A program made the translations under genes and the position numbers. Under the pieces are notes generated by a model. It ran no database searches, was not told where the DNA came from, and saw only the letters and a program-made list of their open reading frames with translations. 35,121 nt of DNA, taken from Bacteriovorax sp. (GTDB lineage Bacteria > Bdellovibrionota > Bacteriovoracia > Bacteriovoracales > Bacteriovoracaceae). How positions within the stretch are numbered: position 1 is the first letter of the stretch; each line of letters opens with the position of its first letter. The stretch spans positions 1-35,121 of the forward strand of contig JACMRM010000284.1 in the NCBI GenBank assembly GCA_014376445.1. The letters run 5' to 3'. Below, in pieces: positions 16,265 to 24,166 of the stretch.

Positions 16265-17448
16265 ACAATCTCAAAGAATGCTTTTAAATTTTCCGGCCAT
16301 TTTTTCGTCTCAATTCCGTACTGAGCGAGGACAGTAAATATTGTTCTCTCCAGACCGAAACCAACACAGCCGCTGAAAACAAACTCTTTATTTTCAAAAG
16401 TGATATTGAAGGCCTTCGAAAAATGAAAACCATGAAAATTCATAGAACCGATTGAAACATCATTACCAGAAAACGGGTTCATGACTCTGATTTCAAACTT
16501 GCTGTCTTCTGCAACTTGATAGAACTGTAACGCCCTCGCATTCTCCTGAAAGAATGGATCCGAAGCTGCCTTAATAGAGCTGTTAAGCTTGAATTCTGTA
16601 AGGAAATTTTTAAACCAATTCTCGCATTCTAAAAGTTTTGTCTTAACAAAATCTTTTGAACCAAAATAAATGATTTCTCTGCATGAAAATTCAAAAAGTC
16701 TTTCAAGACTGGTCACTTTTTTATATTCGTGTCTGAAAACTCTTCCTTCGGCCGTATAAACCAGAGACTGGTCATTTTTAAAGACAGCGTTTCTTAAAGT
16801 TGGATAACAGTTCAGACAAACTGCTGACCGACAGATGCATTTGGGCTCTTTTAAATAAGGCTTCAATGAAGTTTCTTCATTCTTATTTTTACCGTCAACG
16901 AGTTTTGAAAAATCAGATATATTTTTTGCCTCTTCCTCTAAGGGAGAAATAAAATTCGCGTGCTGGGGAGTTCTCTGAAAGTAATGGGCAGGAGTCAAGT
17001 CATCAAAATGAACTGTTACCGGAAGCAGTATAGGTTCGGCATACTGTGTTTTAGCAAATTTTTTCAGCTGATCATCAAGAACCATAAACATATGTAGAGG
17101 AAGTCCTTTCAGGGCCACAAACCCTTCCTGGAGAATAATAACATCCCCCTTATCTACCAGTGCTGAAAAGACATCCCCTTTCTCCAGAAAGGAAGCTGAA
17201 CTTTGGTCAAATAAAACTTTCACAGGAATGCTCTTTAAAGGCTTTATTTTTTTAAGCAGCTCGTGAACTGACTGCTCAAGTGCAGTTGTATCTGTTCCAG
17301 GCTTTACTTCCAGATGGATGAAGTCTGAAGTAATTTGATAACTCGTGATCGAAGTTGAAAGGTAAGGAAGATTATTGTCCATACTCTCTTTAGCGTGTTC
17401 ATCGAGAGGTGACTGAAGTTTTATAGAAAGTAATTTTTTATCGGTCAT
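16261..17448 (-). CDS. Amino acid:[carrier protein] ligase, class II aaRS-like
   Basis: A 395-residue homologue of class II aminoacyl-tRNA synthetases of the atypical SerRS-like group that loads amino acids onto carrier proteins rather than tRNA. Signatures in the C-terminal catalytic half are NCYP (C214), motif 2 VFRHE (237-241), FEFSCREIIYFGS (E258), ASDPFF (295-300), KFEIR, SMNFHGFHFSKAFNI (335-349) and motif 3 GCVGFGLERTI (360-370). C214, E258 and C361 are candidates for the Cys-Glu-Cys zinc site of this family. Residues 1-190 are an extra N-terminal region I cannot assign; characterised members are shorter. It follows the carrier protein by 16 bases and closes the Dlt-like cassette. Inferred role: activate an amino acid with ATP and thioesterify it to the carrier protein. 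True tRNA charging is unlikely because no tRNA-binding arm is evident. Confidence 0.85.
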   Translation of the reverse strand: MTDKKLLSIKLQSPLDEHAKESMDNNLPYLSTSITSYQITSDFIHLEVKPGTDTTALEQSVHELLKKIKPLKSIPVKVLFDQSSASFLEKGDVFSALVDKGDVIILQEGFVALKGLPLHMFMVLDDQLKKFAKTQYAEPILLPVTVHFDDLTPAHYFQRTPQHANFISPLEEEAKNISDFSKLVDGKNKNEETSLKPYLKEPKCICRSAVCLNCYPTLRNAVFKNDQSLVYTAEGRVFRHEYKKVTSLERLFEFSCREIIYFGSKDFVKTKLLECENWFKNFLTEFKLNSSIKAASDPFFQENARALQFYQVAEDSKFEIRVMNPFSGNDVSIGSMNFHGFHFSKAFNITFENKEFVFSGCVGFGLERTIFTVLAQYGIETKKWPENLKAFFEIV

Positions 17449-17464
17449 AATTTCTATCCTTTAA

Positions 17465-17701
17465 TCAAGCTATTTTTTCTTCCAGTATTTCGATAATTTT
17501 TTCGACTGTATTAAGTTCTACAATCTCATGCACTTCAAAAGATACATTAAATTCAGATTCGATGGACATCACAAGCTCCAGGTGCTTCATCGAGTCCCAT
17601 TCATCCAGATTATCCATGGTGCTTCTTTCAGTGACCTGCTCAGGATTAATCTCGAGAATGTCTGAAAATATTTTTTGAAGTTTCGCTAAACTATGCTCCA
17701 T
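17465..17701 (-). CDS. Acyl carrier protein (DltC-like amino acid carrier)
   Basis: A 78-residue acidic four-helix carrier protein. The phosphopantetheine site is EWDSMKHLELV with Ser37 in the DSM motif, which resembles DltC and NRPS-type carriers (WDSMxH) more than the DSLD of fatty-acid ACP. AGGAG lies 5 bases before the ATG, the strongest ribosome binding site in this operon, as suits a protein needed in excess. It sits between the microprotein and the aaRS-like ligase, so it should be the ligase's substrate and the donor for the MBOAT. It needs a phosphopantetheinyl transferase, not present in this window. No fatty-acid synthesis genes are nearby. Confidence 0.93.
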   Translation of the reverse strand: MEHSLAKLQKIFSDILEINPEQVTERSTMDNLDEWDSMKHLELVMSIESEFNVSFEVHEIVELNTVEKIIEILEEKIA

Positions 17702-17709
17702 TAAAACTC

Positions 17710-17814
17710 CTAAAACTCATATTGAAAGCCAAAATGACTTTCGCCTGTTATAATAATCATTATCAGCATAATAATCATGAATGCAATTTTGAGATATCCA
17801 AATTCTTTAAGCAT
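17710..17814 (-). CDS. DltX-like single-helix microprotein
   Basis: A 34-residue gene. The ATG at 17814 abuts the MBOAT stop codon (TAGATG), with AGGG nine bases upstream inside the end of the MBOAT gene, and the TAG at 17710-17712 overlaps the carrier-protein ribosome binding site. The product has a short N-terminus (MLKEFGYLK), one transmembrane helix (about 10-23, very rich in Ile and Met), and a polar tail GESHFGFQYEF. Size, single helix and an aromatic C-terminus with a penultimate-region Tyr match DltX, the small membrane protein of D-alanylation operons, whose C-terminal F-x-Y-type motif is reported to carry the acyl group (from memory). Position between MBOAT and carrier protein supports that role. 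It is too short for certainty. Confidence 0.7.
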   Translation of the reverse strand: MLKEFGYLKIAFMIIMLIMIIITGESHFGFQYEF

Positions 17815-19017
17815 CTATTTAATCCCTAAAAGGTTTAAAAAATAATGATATTTATCTGTAAAAAAGAAAAGGCCTAAAATAAAATAATGATATGTTATCA
17901 CCACAGACAAGATTTTAATGCCATTCGATTTATTATAAAATGTTTTGAAGGCAAGTGTACCTTTTTTCAAAAGAAAATGCCTCCAGATCAGATAGATGCT
18001 GTAGCAAATACCGTGATAAAGTCCGTAATAAAAATAATGTTTTGAACTTCCATGCCATAAACCTGCAATGAGGAAAGTGACAAAAAATCCCAATGAAGCA
18101 ACTAGAACGGTATTTTTAATTTTTACTGTTTTAAGCAAGAACATCTGTAATGGGTAATAAACATAATCACGCAGCCAGTGCATAAAGCTTATATGCCAGC
18201 GATTCCAGAATTCCTGAATATTTTTCGAGCTGAATGGACTATTAAAGTTTTCAGGAACCTTAATGCCAAACAGCCCACCTACTCCTACTGCCACATCTGA
18301 ATAGCCTGAGAAATCAAAATAAAGAACCATGCTGTAAATATACATAGAGATCATAACTTTATAAAAAGGTAGCAGCAAGACATCTGGTGTATACATACTA
18401 TCAATTGAAAGATTCGCAAGGAAATCAGCAATAACTATTTTTTTAAAAGTTCCAAGAACAATTCTATAAATATTCTCCAGAAGCTCTTTTATGTCGGGTT
18501 CATTTTCTTTTTCTGTTTCAGAAACAAAGTGTCCATATTTATCGAGAGGTCCGCTTAAGTATGATGGAAAAAAAGTAATATAATTGTAATAATCAATAAA
18601 AGTGATTTCGCGTTTAATGGCTTTGCGTTTTAAATCTACAAACAAAGATATCAGCCTGAATGTCACGAATGATAAACCGATGAAAGCAATCGTCGGAGCA
18701 ATCCCCCTTAAGACCGTAAACTGCAGTGCTGAGTACTTTAACTCAATAAAAACTAGGGCAGTAAAACTCACTAGGAATGCGGACAGATTTTTTCTTTCTT
18801 CTTTTTCAGACAACCATTTTGCAGCAAAATATCCGGTCAGAAGAATTAACTGAAAAGAGGCAAACTGCTTTTTATTAAAATAAAAATACAGCACATGAAA
18901 AAGAATATTTATCACAAAAATTACATTTTTTTTGCTGGTAATTTTCTGCCCGGCGTACAAGAGCGCAACCGAGAATAGAACAAAGTATAAATAATAAAAC
19001 GTCTGATAATCAATCAT
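17815..19017 (-). CDS. DltB-like MBOAT acyltransferase
   Basis: A 400-residue membrane-bound O-acyltransferase with about 10-12 membrane segments. DltB/AlgI signatures are FFPSYLSGPLDKY (149-161), YFDFSGYSDVAVGVGGLFGI (233-252), PENFNSPFSSKNIQEFWNRW (255-274) with H275 just after, and the catalytic-His motif AGLWHG (318-323, H322). The PENFN...WNRWHIS block is the form seen in both DltB and AlgI/PatA. DltB accepts an acyl group from DltC at the cytoplasmic face and moves it across the membrane; the adjacent carrier protein fits that better than an acetyl-CoA donor. AGGCGG lies about 7 bases before the ATG. The start overlaps the SGNH gene by 8 bases. Confidence 0.93.
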   Translation of the reverse strand: MIDYQTFYYLYFVLFSVALLYAGQKITSKKNVIFVINILFHVLYFYFNKKQFASFQLILLTGYFAAKWLSEKEERKNLSAFLVSFTALVFIELKYSALQFTVLRGIAPTIAFIGLSFVTFRLISLFVDLKRKAIKREITFIDYYNYITFFPSYLSGPLDKYGHFVSETEKENEPDIKELLENIYRIVLGTFKKIVIADFLANLSIDSMYTPDVLLLPFYKVMISMYIYSMVLYFDFSGYSDVAVGVGGLFGIKVPENFNSPFSSKNIQEFWNRWHISFMHWLRDYVYYPLQMFLLKTVKIKNTVLVASLGFFVTFLIAGLWHGSSKHYFYYGLYHGICYSIYLIWRHFLLKKGTLAFKTFYNKSNGIKILSVVITYHYFILGLFFFTDKYHYFLNLLGIK

Positions 19018-20011
19018 GCTTAACCGCCTGAGTGTTTATCTTCAAGTTAAAATCCATGCTCAGTTGCTTCCCGAGAATTTCATACCCCTCAGGTGTCAAG
19101 TGAATAAAGTCGTGGAAGTAACGTGCATCGCTTGGTACTAGATTAACGTAATCAAAAAACTCAATATTCTCATTCGCGAGAAGATCCTTGACCTCTGAAC
19201 GGTATCTATTGAAGTCATTTACATTATAAAATTTCTCTACCCAAAGCTGAGGCTCAAGAAACACGATCAGTTTTATATTGTTATCTTGGCATGTTTGATT
19301 CAGTTTACGTATTAAGCGATAAGGATCTTTTCGTTTAAGGACCGAATCCATCGAAAGCACTTTTTGACCACCGATATTTTTATCCATAATATCGCCGTAT
19401 AAAATCTTTCTGAAATTATAGATTTTTGATCTGATTGCTGTGATAACCACATTAGGAAGAACATTCGTTGAGTATATTTCTAAGTAAGTTTTTCCCACCA
19501 ATTTTCTTTTTCGCTCAAGCTGAACATTCTTAACAATATCCTCAGGAAGTAGACCCTGTAGATTACTAGCTTCGTACATGGCCATAAAACTTCCGCTACT
19601 ATCTGAAAAGAGATCTGGGCTGATCCCTAAAATGACATATTTAGGTTTTTTATAATTCATGCCTTTATTGAGCATAATGACAGAATCTACAATTGTTGCC
19701 TGTAAGGAAGCAAGATTGTAAGCGTAATAATTATTTTGAAATTTGTTAAAGTAATCAGCGGTCGTTGTATCTTCAGGGATATTACTCCCTGCAGTTCCTG
19801 AACTTCCCAGCATAAAAATACCAGGCCTTGAAATCGCATTCGTTGAAATAATATGCTGCTTTAAATTTACTGATTCAAAATAAAAATAATTAGGTTTTGC
19901 TTCCGGCGATACCTTATGGGCCAAAAACTTATTCAAAAAGCAGATTAACAAAAAGATAAAAAAAATGGCTCGTTTCATTGCTTTTAGTTTACCAGATATT
20001 GAATTTTTCAT
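19010..20011 (-). CDS. DltD-like SGNH-hydrolase-fold membrane-anchored protein
   Basis: A 333-residue protein with one N-terminal transmembrane anchor (about 15-30, IFFIFLLICFLNKFL) and an extracytoplasmic SGNH domain. Block I is FMLGSSGTAGSN (66-77) with the nucleophile likely S71; YNLA (98-101) supplies the Asn-region; the C-terminal block V is FHDFIHLTPEGYE (299-311) with D301 and H304. DltD and AlgJ/PatB-like proteins with this plan partner with MBOATs and perform or assist the final transfer to the polymer outside the membrane. The gene overlaps the MBOAT gene by 8 bases. An alternative start is the ATG at 19978, which would shorten the cytoplasmic N-terminus. It follows a methyltransferase by 50 bases. 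Confidence 0.8.
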   Translation of the reverse strand: MKNSISGKLKAMKRAIFFIFLLICFLNKFLAHKVSPEAKPNYFYFESVNLKQHIISTNAISRPGIFMLGSSGTAGSNIPEDTTTADYFNKFQNNYYAYNLASLQATIVDSVIMLNKGMNYKKPKYVILGISPDLFSDSSGSFMAMYEASNLQGLLPEDIVKNVQLERKRKLVGKTYLEIYSTNVLPNVVITAIRSKIYNFRKILYGDIMDKNIGGQKVLSMDSVLKRKDPYRLIRKLNQTCQDNNIKLIVFLEPQLWVEKFYNVNDFNRYRSEVKDLLANENIEFFDYVNLVPSDARYFHDFIHLTPEGYEILGKQLSMDFNLKINTQAVKHD

Positions 20012-20061
20012 CTTGAAAATAAAAGGTCTCTTAAACCCGACTATCCTGGTAATGTTCGGTC

Positions 20062-20727
20062 TTATTTTTTTGCGATGAAGATAAGATTGTCAGAAAATAC
20101 TCCATTGATAAAAAGATTACGACTACCAGGAAATAGCCTTTGCCAGTAGCATTTTAGCCCTGGCATTCTTCCTAGCTGGCTTGGATAGACCTGGATATTT
20201 TTCATCTGCAGTTCACCAAGAATTCTCAGTATATCTATTTTATGCAGAGGCGTGATGTGAGCAGGGTAATTTTTTCCTGCAAAAGCAGAATGCACACCTC
20301 TGAAAATTAAACTTAAAAGGCTCGTCAATGAATGAAGATTTGGAATACTCACAATAACATATCCAGAATCACCAAGATGCAGACTTGCCTGTCTCATCAA
20401 GTGACGCGGATTTTCCATAAAGTGCAACACTTCAACAACTGTTATAGCATCAAACTTTTTCTGCAAATCAAAAAGCTCATTGAGATTCAACTGATGAAAC
20501 ATTTCTCTTTTTTCTGAAAATGTATAGTCTGCTTCTTCGATCTTGTAGGAATTATTTTTTGCTAGAAATTTTTTTAAATTTCCTATACCAGCGCCAAGAT
20601 CCAGAATCGTGGCAGAATAATTTAAATGCAATTTTAATAAAGCTTCAATCTCTGAATACAAATGCTCAGCAGAAGTGCCCTTGCTATCCTTGCATCTCTT
20701 GTTTAACAAAGAATCTATATTGCTCAC
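20062..20727 (-). CDS. Class I SAM-dependent methyltransferase
   Basis: A 221-residue Rossmann-fold methyltransferase of the UbiE/Methyltransf_11-12 kind. Motif I is ILDLGAGIGNLKKFL (about 41-55), the acidic post-I region is EEADYTF, and the FDAITVVEVLHFMENPRHLM stretch with GYVIVSIPNLHSL (about 125-142) gives motifs II-III. It has no membrane segment. Its ATG overlaps the flippase stop by 4 bases, so it acts with the polysaccharide operon, probably methylating a sugar or the chain end before export; methyl capping as in O-antigen termination is an inference. Confidence 0.8.
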   Translation of the reverse strand: MSNIDSLLNKRCKDSKGTSAEHLYSEIEALLKLHLNYSATILDLGAGIGNLKKFLAKNNSYKIEEADYTFSEKREMFHQLNLNELFDLQKKFDAITVVEVLHFMENPRHLMRQASLHLGDSGYVIVSIPNLHSLTSLLSLIFRGVHSAFAGKNYPAHITPLHKIDILRILGELQMKNIQVYPSQLGRMPGLKCYWQRLFPGSRNLFINGVFSDNLIFIAKK

Positions 20728-22232
20728 AATTTTGCACCTTTCTTTGCAAATAATTTTTGAATTCTTTCAATCATTTCTCTTTTCTCACTCTTGCTGAAAA
20801 AAATGGCAACTGACAAAGAGAGGAAGATGACTCCTACAACCCCGCCTTTGAATGCAAATTGAAACCAACCATGGACCTCAATGAGACCTCCATTCATTTC
20901 AAGTAACTTACCAGCAAATCCTGCAAATGCCAGCGGAAGAATCCAACTCAAGTGCAATCGTAGAAGAGAAGTATTAAAGTGCCTTCTCAGTAAAAAACTA
21001 AGCCAGAATGTCGTAACAAAAATATAGGTAATAAGGGTTCCGGTAATCGGTCCGATTGCACCAAAATATTTTGTTAAAAGGACACTTAATATAATGTTGG
21101 TTCCGGCCTGAACCCACATCGCCTTAGAAATTTTATCAACCAGCTGAGAAAAGTTAAAGCACCATCCCCATAAAGCAAGAATAGGAAGAAAAAATGCATT
21201 CAGGCAAGCAATCAGAGTAAAAAGGCGACCTGCATACTCTCCCTCACCTGTCCAGAGACTGATGAAAGCATGATTAAAAATATAAATACATAGTAAAAAT
21301 GCTGATCCAAAAACAGAAGTGATTTTCGTAAGCTCTATAAGTCTTTTATTGAAGAGAGGCATATCATTCGAATGATAGATAGCTCCTAATGTCGACCATG
21401 TAGAATTTCCAATATTAAGAAGCTGAGTTTGAACTAGCTGCGGTAGCTTTTGAGTAACAAAGAATGGAACGACAAACTTAGGCCCGAGAAAAAGTGCAAT
21501 GATCAGGTTGTCGCACATCAGGCATACTCTTCCTGATAATTCATTGAAGAAATAGGCCACTCTCAATTTATTACTTGAAAGATCTTTATGAAATTCTTCG
21601 CTTGCCGTTTCAACATTAATATTTGCAAAATACTTAAGAAGTTTGAAGTTAATGTATGATGCTATCACGGTTGCCACAACCTGCCCTGTAAGGCTCGAAT
21701 GAAAATAAGCAATCGCAACAGCACTCAAGGTAAAGATCAGGGAATTTAGCATCTGAAGCCAGTTCACAATATAATTTTTATGGTTGGCTTCCAGATAAGC
21801 TTTATAAGGCAGCATCGGAAGAACAATAAAAAATGCCTGGCATAACACTAATGAGATTATCAGGTCACCGCGGTTATCTGATAAAGCAAAACGATGATAA
21901 AACCAGATAGAAAAAAAAATTGAAACAATAAAACTGGTTAAAGCTACCTTTTTATAGGATTTCACTCCCCACTTAACAATTGAAAAAGCTTTTCCATTTT
22001 TAGTATGAACTTCTTTAACTAAAAATCCTAAGAGGGTACTATAAAGACCGAATTCAAGTATTGAAAAGTGACCAAAAAAATCAATGAGTGTTTTATAAAG
22101 TCCAAAGTTGCTGTCACCAATGTGCCTGATGAGATACGGCGTAGTGAAAAGCCCCAGCAGCATTGTGATAATATTTTTAATACCGCTAGAACCAAGATTA
22201 ATTATAGGAGTACGGGCACGGTTTAATTTCAT
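20724..22232 (-). CDS. Wzx-like polysaccharide flippase (MOP superfamily)
   Basis: A 502-residue integral membrane protein with about 12-14 hydrophobic segments. The opening INLGSSGIKNIITMLLGLFT followed by TPYLIRHIGDSNFGLYKT is the recognisable Wzx/PST N-terminus. Pairs of charged residues interrupt helices as in lipid-linked oligosaccharide flippases. It would move the undecaprenyl-linked repeat unit from the inner to the outer face of the inner membrane. It overlaps both neighbouring methyltransferase genes by 4 bases. It is the only flippase seen in the window, so it probably serves the whole locus. Confidence 0.88.
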   Translation of the reverse strand: MKLNRARTPIINLGSSGIKNIITMLLGLFTTPYLIRHIGDSNFGLYKTLIDFFGHFSILEFGLYSTLLGFLVKEVHTKNGKAFSIVKWGVKSYKKVALTSFIVSIFFSIWFYHRFALSDNRGDLIISLVLCQAFFIVLPMLPYKAYLEANHKNYIVNWLQMLNSLIFTLSAVAIAYFHSSLTGQVVATVIASYINFKLLKYFANINVETASEEFHKDLSSNKLRVAYFFNELSGRVCLMCDNLIIALFLGPKFVVPFFVTQKLPQLVQTQLLNIGNSTWSTLGAIYHSNDMPLFNKRLIELTKITSVFGSAFLLCIYIFNHAFISLWTGEGEYAGRLFTLIACLNAFFLPILALWGWCFNFSQLVDKISKAMWVQAGTNIILSVLLTKYFGAIGPITGTLITYIFVTTFWLSFLLRRHFNTSLLRLHLSWILPLAFAGFAGKLLEMNGGLIEVHGWFQFAFKGGVVGVIFLSLSVAIFFSKSEKREMIERIQKLFAKKGAKL

Positions 22233-22963
22233 TTTTTCTTAAAGCCCAAAAATACGAAAGACATCTGATGACCTAAAAAATCTATCGGGTATTCGCTATT
22301 GGTCCATCCATTTTTTAATTCACTTGAGATGAGTTCAAATCCGTTGCTTTTAGCTTCTTCAACCAGTTTTAGGATTTCTTCATTGGAAAAGATCATATAG
22401 CTCAAGTTGAAAATCTTGAAATTTGGATCAATTTTTATTTTTTCAGCGTGAAAGTCTGTCGTAATAAGCACAAGTCCATCAGGTTTTAAAAGTCCATGAC
22501 ATACCTTAAAAAAATTTACCTGTTCAAAACCATGCTCGATCACTGATAGGGCCGTGATGACATCAAGACTTTGAGAAGCAACGGTTGATTTGTAGAAATT
22601 TTCCTGGCGGAACTGAATCTTGTTTCCATACCAGTTGATCGCTCTTCCAATTGGATTAAAATCTGCGGCCATAATATTGCGATAGCCACTCCACCAGAGC
22701 GCCAGAGGAATTTCGCAATTATATGAGCCCATATCATAGATGGCCGTATTTTTATCCGGCTTCATCTTTTGAATTGTTTTAAGAATGGTAAGTACATCCC
22801 ATGATTTATTAACAGCGACCTGCTCGGCAGGCTTTCTGAATCTAAGCCAATAAAGTGCTTGATAAACTCTGCGAGCAAACTTAGTGCTACTGTCTACTCC
22901 AGCTTCCTTTAACTCAGCTCGTGCTTCTCTAATCTGTTCTTTAGATTTTAAAACTTCAATCAT
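22229..22963 (-). CDS. Class I SAM-dependent methyltransferase-like protein
   Basis: A 244-residue Rossmann-fold protein. AIYDMGSYNCEIPLALWW (about 78-95) lies at the motif I position with a non-canonical loop (GSYNCE rather than GxGxG), followed by NIMAADFNPIGRAI (acidic post-I) and SLDVITALSVIEHGFEQVNF then GLVLITTDFHAEKI. The N-terminal 60 residues are basic and helical. It probably methylates a sugar, but the altered motif I leaves some doubt about cofactor binding. It overlaps the GT4 gene upstream and the flippase gene downstream by 4 bases each. Confidence 0.7.
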   Translation of the reverse strand: MIEVLKSKEQIREARAELKEAGVDSSTKFARRVYQALYWLRFRKPAEQVAVNKSWDVLTILKTIQKMKPDKNTAIYDMGSYNCEIPLALWWSGYRNIMAADFNPIGRAINWYGNKIQFRQENFYKSTVASQSLDVITALSVIEHGFEQVNFFKVCHGLLKPDGLVLITTDFHAEKIKIDPNFKIFNLSYMIFSNEEILKLVEEAKSNGFELISSELKNGWTNSEYPIDFLGHQMSFVFLGFKKK

Positions 22964-24087
22964 ATACTTTTCTCATATAAGTTCATGCGGCCTTTAATAT
23001 AACTATCCCATGAATAATTTTCGTTAAGGAGCTTAATTTGATCTTTCATTCCTTCTAGCTGTGAAGGATTGCTGACGATGTCTGATAAAATGCTGGTCAT
23101 ACCAACAGGATTTTTATAGTCGTAAAATTTTATTCCTTTATTTTCCAGCAGAGTTTTTTCTGTTGTTTCACTTTTTGAAGTTATTACCGGAATTTGATGA
23201 GAGACATAGGCAGCAAGCGAGCCGTTTTTAAATGAAGCACCTTCCGAAAATGGAAGAATTCCAAGATCAGAAATCTGAAGGATGGCCGAGACTTCTTTTT
23301 CATCAAGTCGTTCAGTAAAAGTAACAACTTTTTCTAGGCCCATATTCTTAATAAGAAGATTGAGCTCTCTATGATAGGAGTTTTTATCCGGAGTAAACTG
23401 ACCGATGAGAATCAGTCTCAGTTTATCAGAATTAATTTCTTTCATGGCATTTAAAATATCCTCGATTCCTCTATTCGATGAAAAATGACCAAAGTAACTC
23501 ATATAAATTAGCGAAGGGTCATGGCCTTTAAAACTTTGAGTTAAAATCTTTTTCAGCGGTGTAATTTCAAGCTGAGTGATATTGCTTGGAAAAGGTGCCA
23601 GGTGAAACTTGGGCTGCATTCTCGAATAAGTCACCAAAGCTTTTTTCATGAAATGTTCAGAGTAAAAAATGACTTCCTGAAATAAAGTATATTGAATCAA
23701 TCGCCAGAACTTTTGGCTTAATTTAGGAAGATGCTCTGAGTGCAAAGTAAGGATTTTTTTAATTTTTCTTGGAAGCAATAATGGAAGCAGAAGAATCACT
23801 CCGCTATTAGCATACATAAAAGACTCATACTGTATGTCTACCACATCAAAATTTTCTGCTTTAATCCATTCGGCTATTTCTTTTACTTTAAAAAAATTCC
23901 ATTTCCCGTCAAAAATTTTGACTTGGATATTGTCTTTTTTTATTGAGTTTGTATTCGATGTGATTAAGGATACTTGATGATGTTGCGAAAGCTTTGTCGA
24001 TAAATTATCAACGAAATCTGCAGCACCACATGGGTAACCCATGGTGGGAAAATGTGGACAAATAATACATACTTTCTTGCTTTCCAA
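22960..24087 (-). CDS. GT4-family glycosyltransferase
   Basis: A 375-residue GT-B enzyme and the first gene of the nine-gene leftward operon. It begins VCIICPHFPTMGYPCGAADF, a GT4-like opening with the Gly-Ala acceptor loop. TLHSEHLPKL gives the central His. YMSYFGHFSSNRGIEDIL opens the donor domain and LPFSEGASFKNGSLAAYVSH replaces the standard E-x7-E region: the first Glu is present, but the second position is less clear. GT4 members with this EGxSxRxGSL-like form are known among glycosyltransferases of O-antigen loci. The sugar is not predictable. It is divergent from the WecA-like gene, with promoters expected in 24088-24166. Confidence 0.83.
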   Translation of the reverse strand: MESKKVCIICPHFPTMGYPCGAADFVDNLSTKLSQHHQVSLITSNTNSIKKDNIQVKIFDGKWNFFKVKEIAEWIKAENFDVVDIQYESFMYANSGVILLLPLLLPRKIKKILTLHSEHLPKLSQKFWRLIQYTLFQEVIFYSEHFMKKALVTYSRMQPKFHLAPFPSNITQLEITPLKKILTQSFKGHDPSLIYMSYFGHFSSNRGIEDILNAMKEINSDKLRLILIGQFTPDKNSYHRELNLLIKNMGLEKVVTFTERLDEKEVSAILQISDLGILPFSEGASFKNGSLAAYVSHQIPVITSKSETTEKTLLENKGIKFYDYKNPVGMTSILSDIVSNPSQLEGMKDQIKLLNENYSWDSYIKGRMNLYEKSI

Positions 24088-24166
24088 TGTGAATCCTCAG
24101 GCTTGTAAATCTTTCGGCAATATTTACCAAAGAAAATTTTATCTGCATCCGAACTTTAATTTAACT

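Noticed and set aside
16261-17448. Seryl-tRNA synthetase
   Set aside because: Class II motifs are present, but the gene is paired with a carrier protein, the motif pattern (NCYP, ASDPFF, SMNFHGFHF, GCVGFGLER) is that of carrier-protein ligases, and no coiled-coil tRNA arm is evident.
17465-17701. Fatty-acid synthesis acyl carrier protein
   Set aside because: The site is WDSM rather than DSLD and there are no fab genes nearby; context is MBOAT and ligase.
24041-24166. Longer start of the WecA-like gene
   Set aside because: The extension overlaps the divergent GT4 gene's start and its promoter region and has no membrane-protein character.
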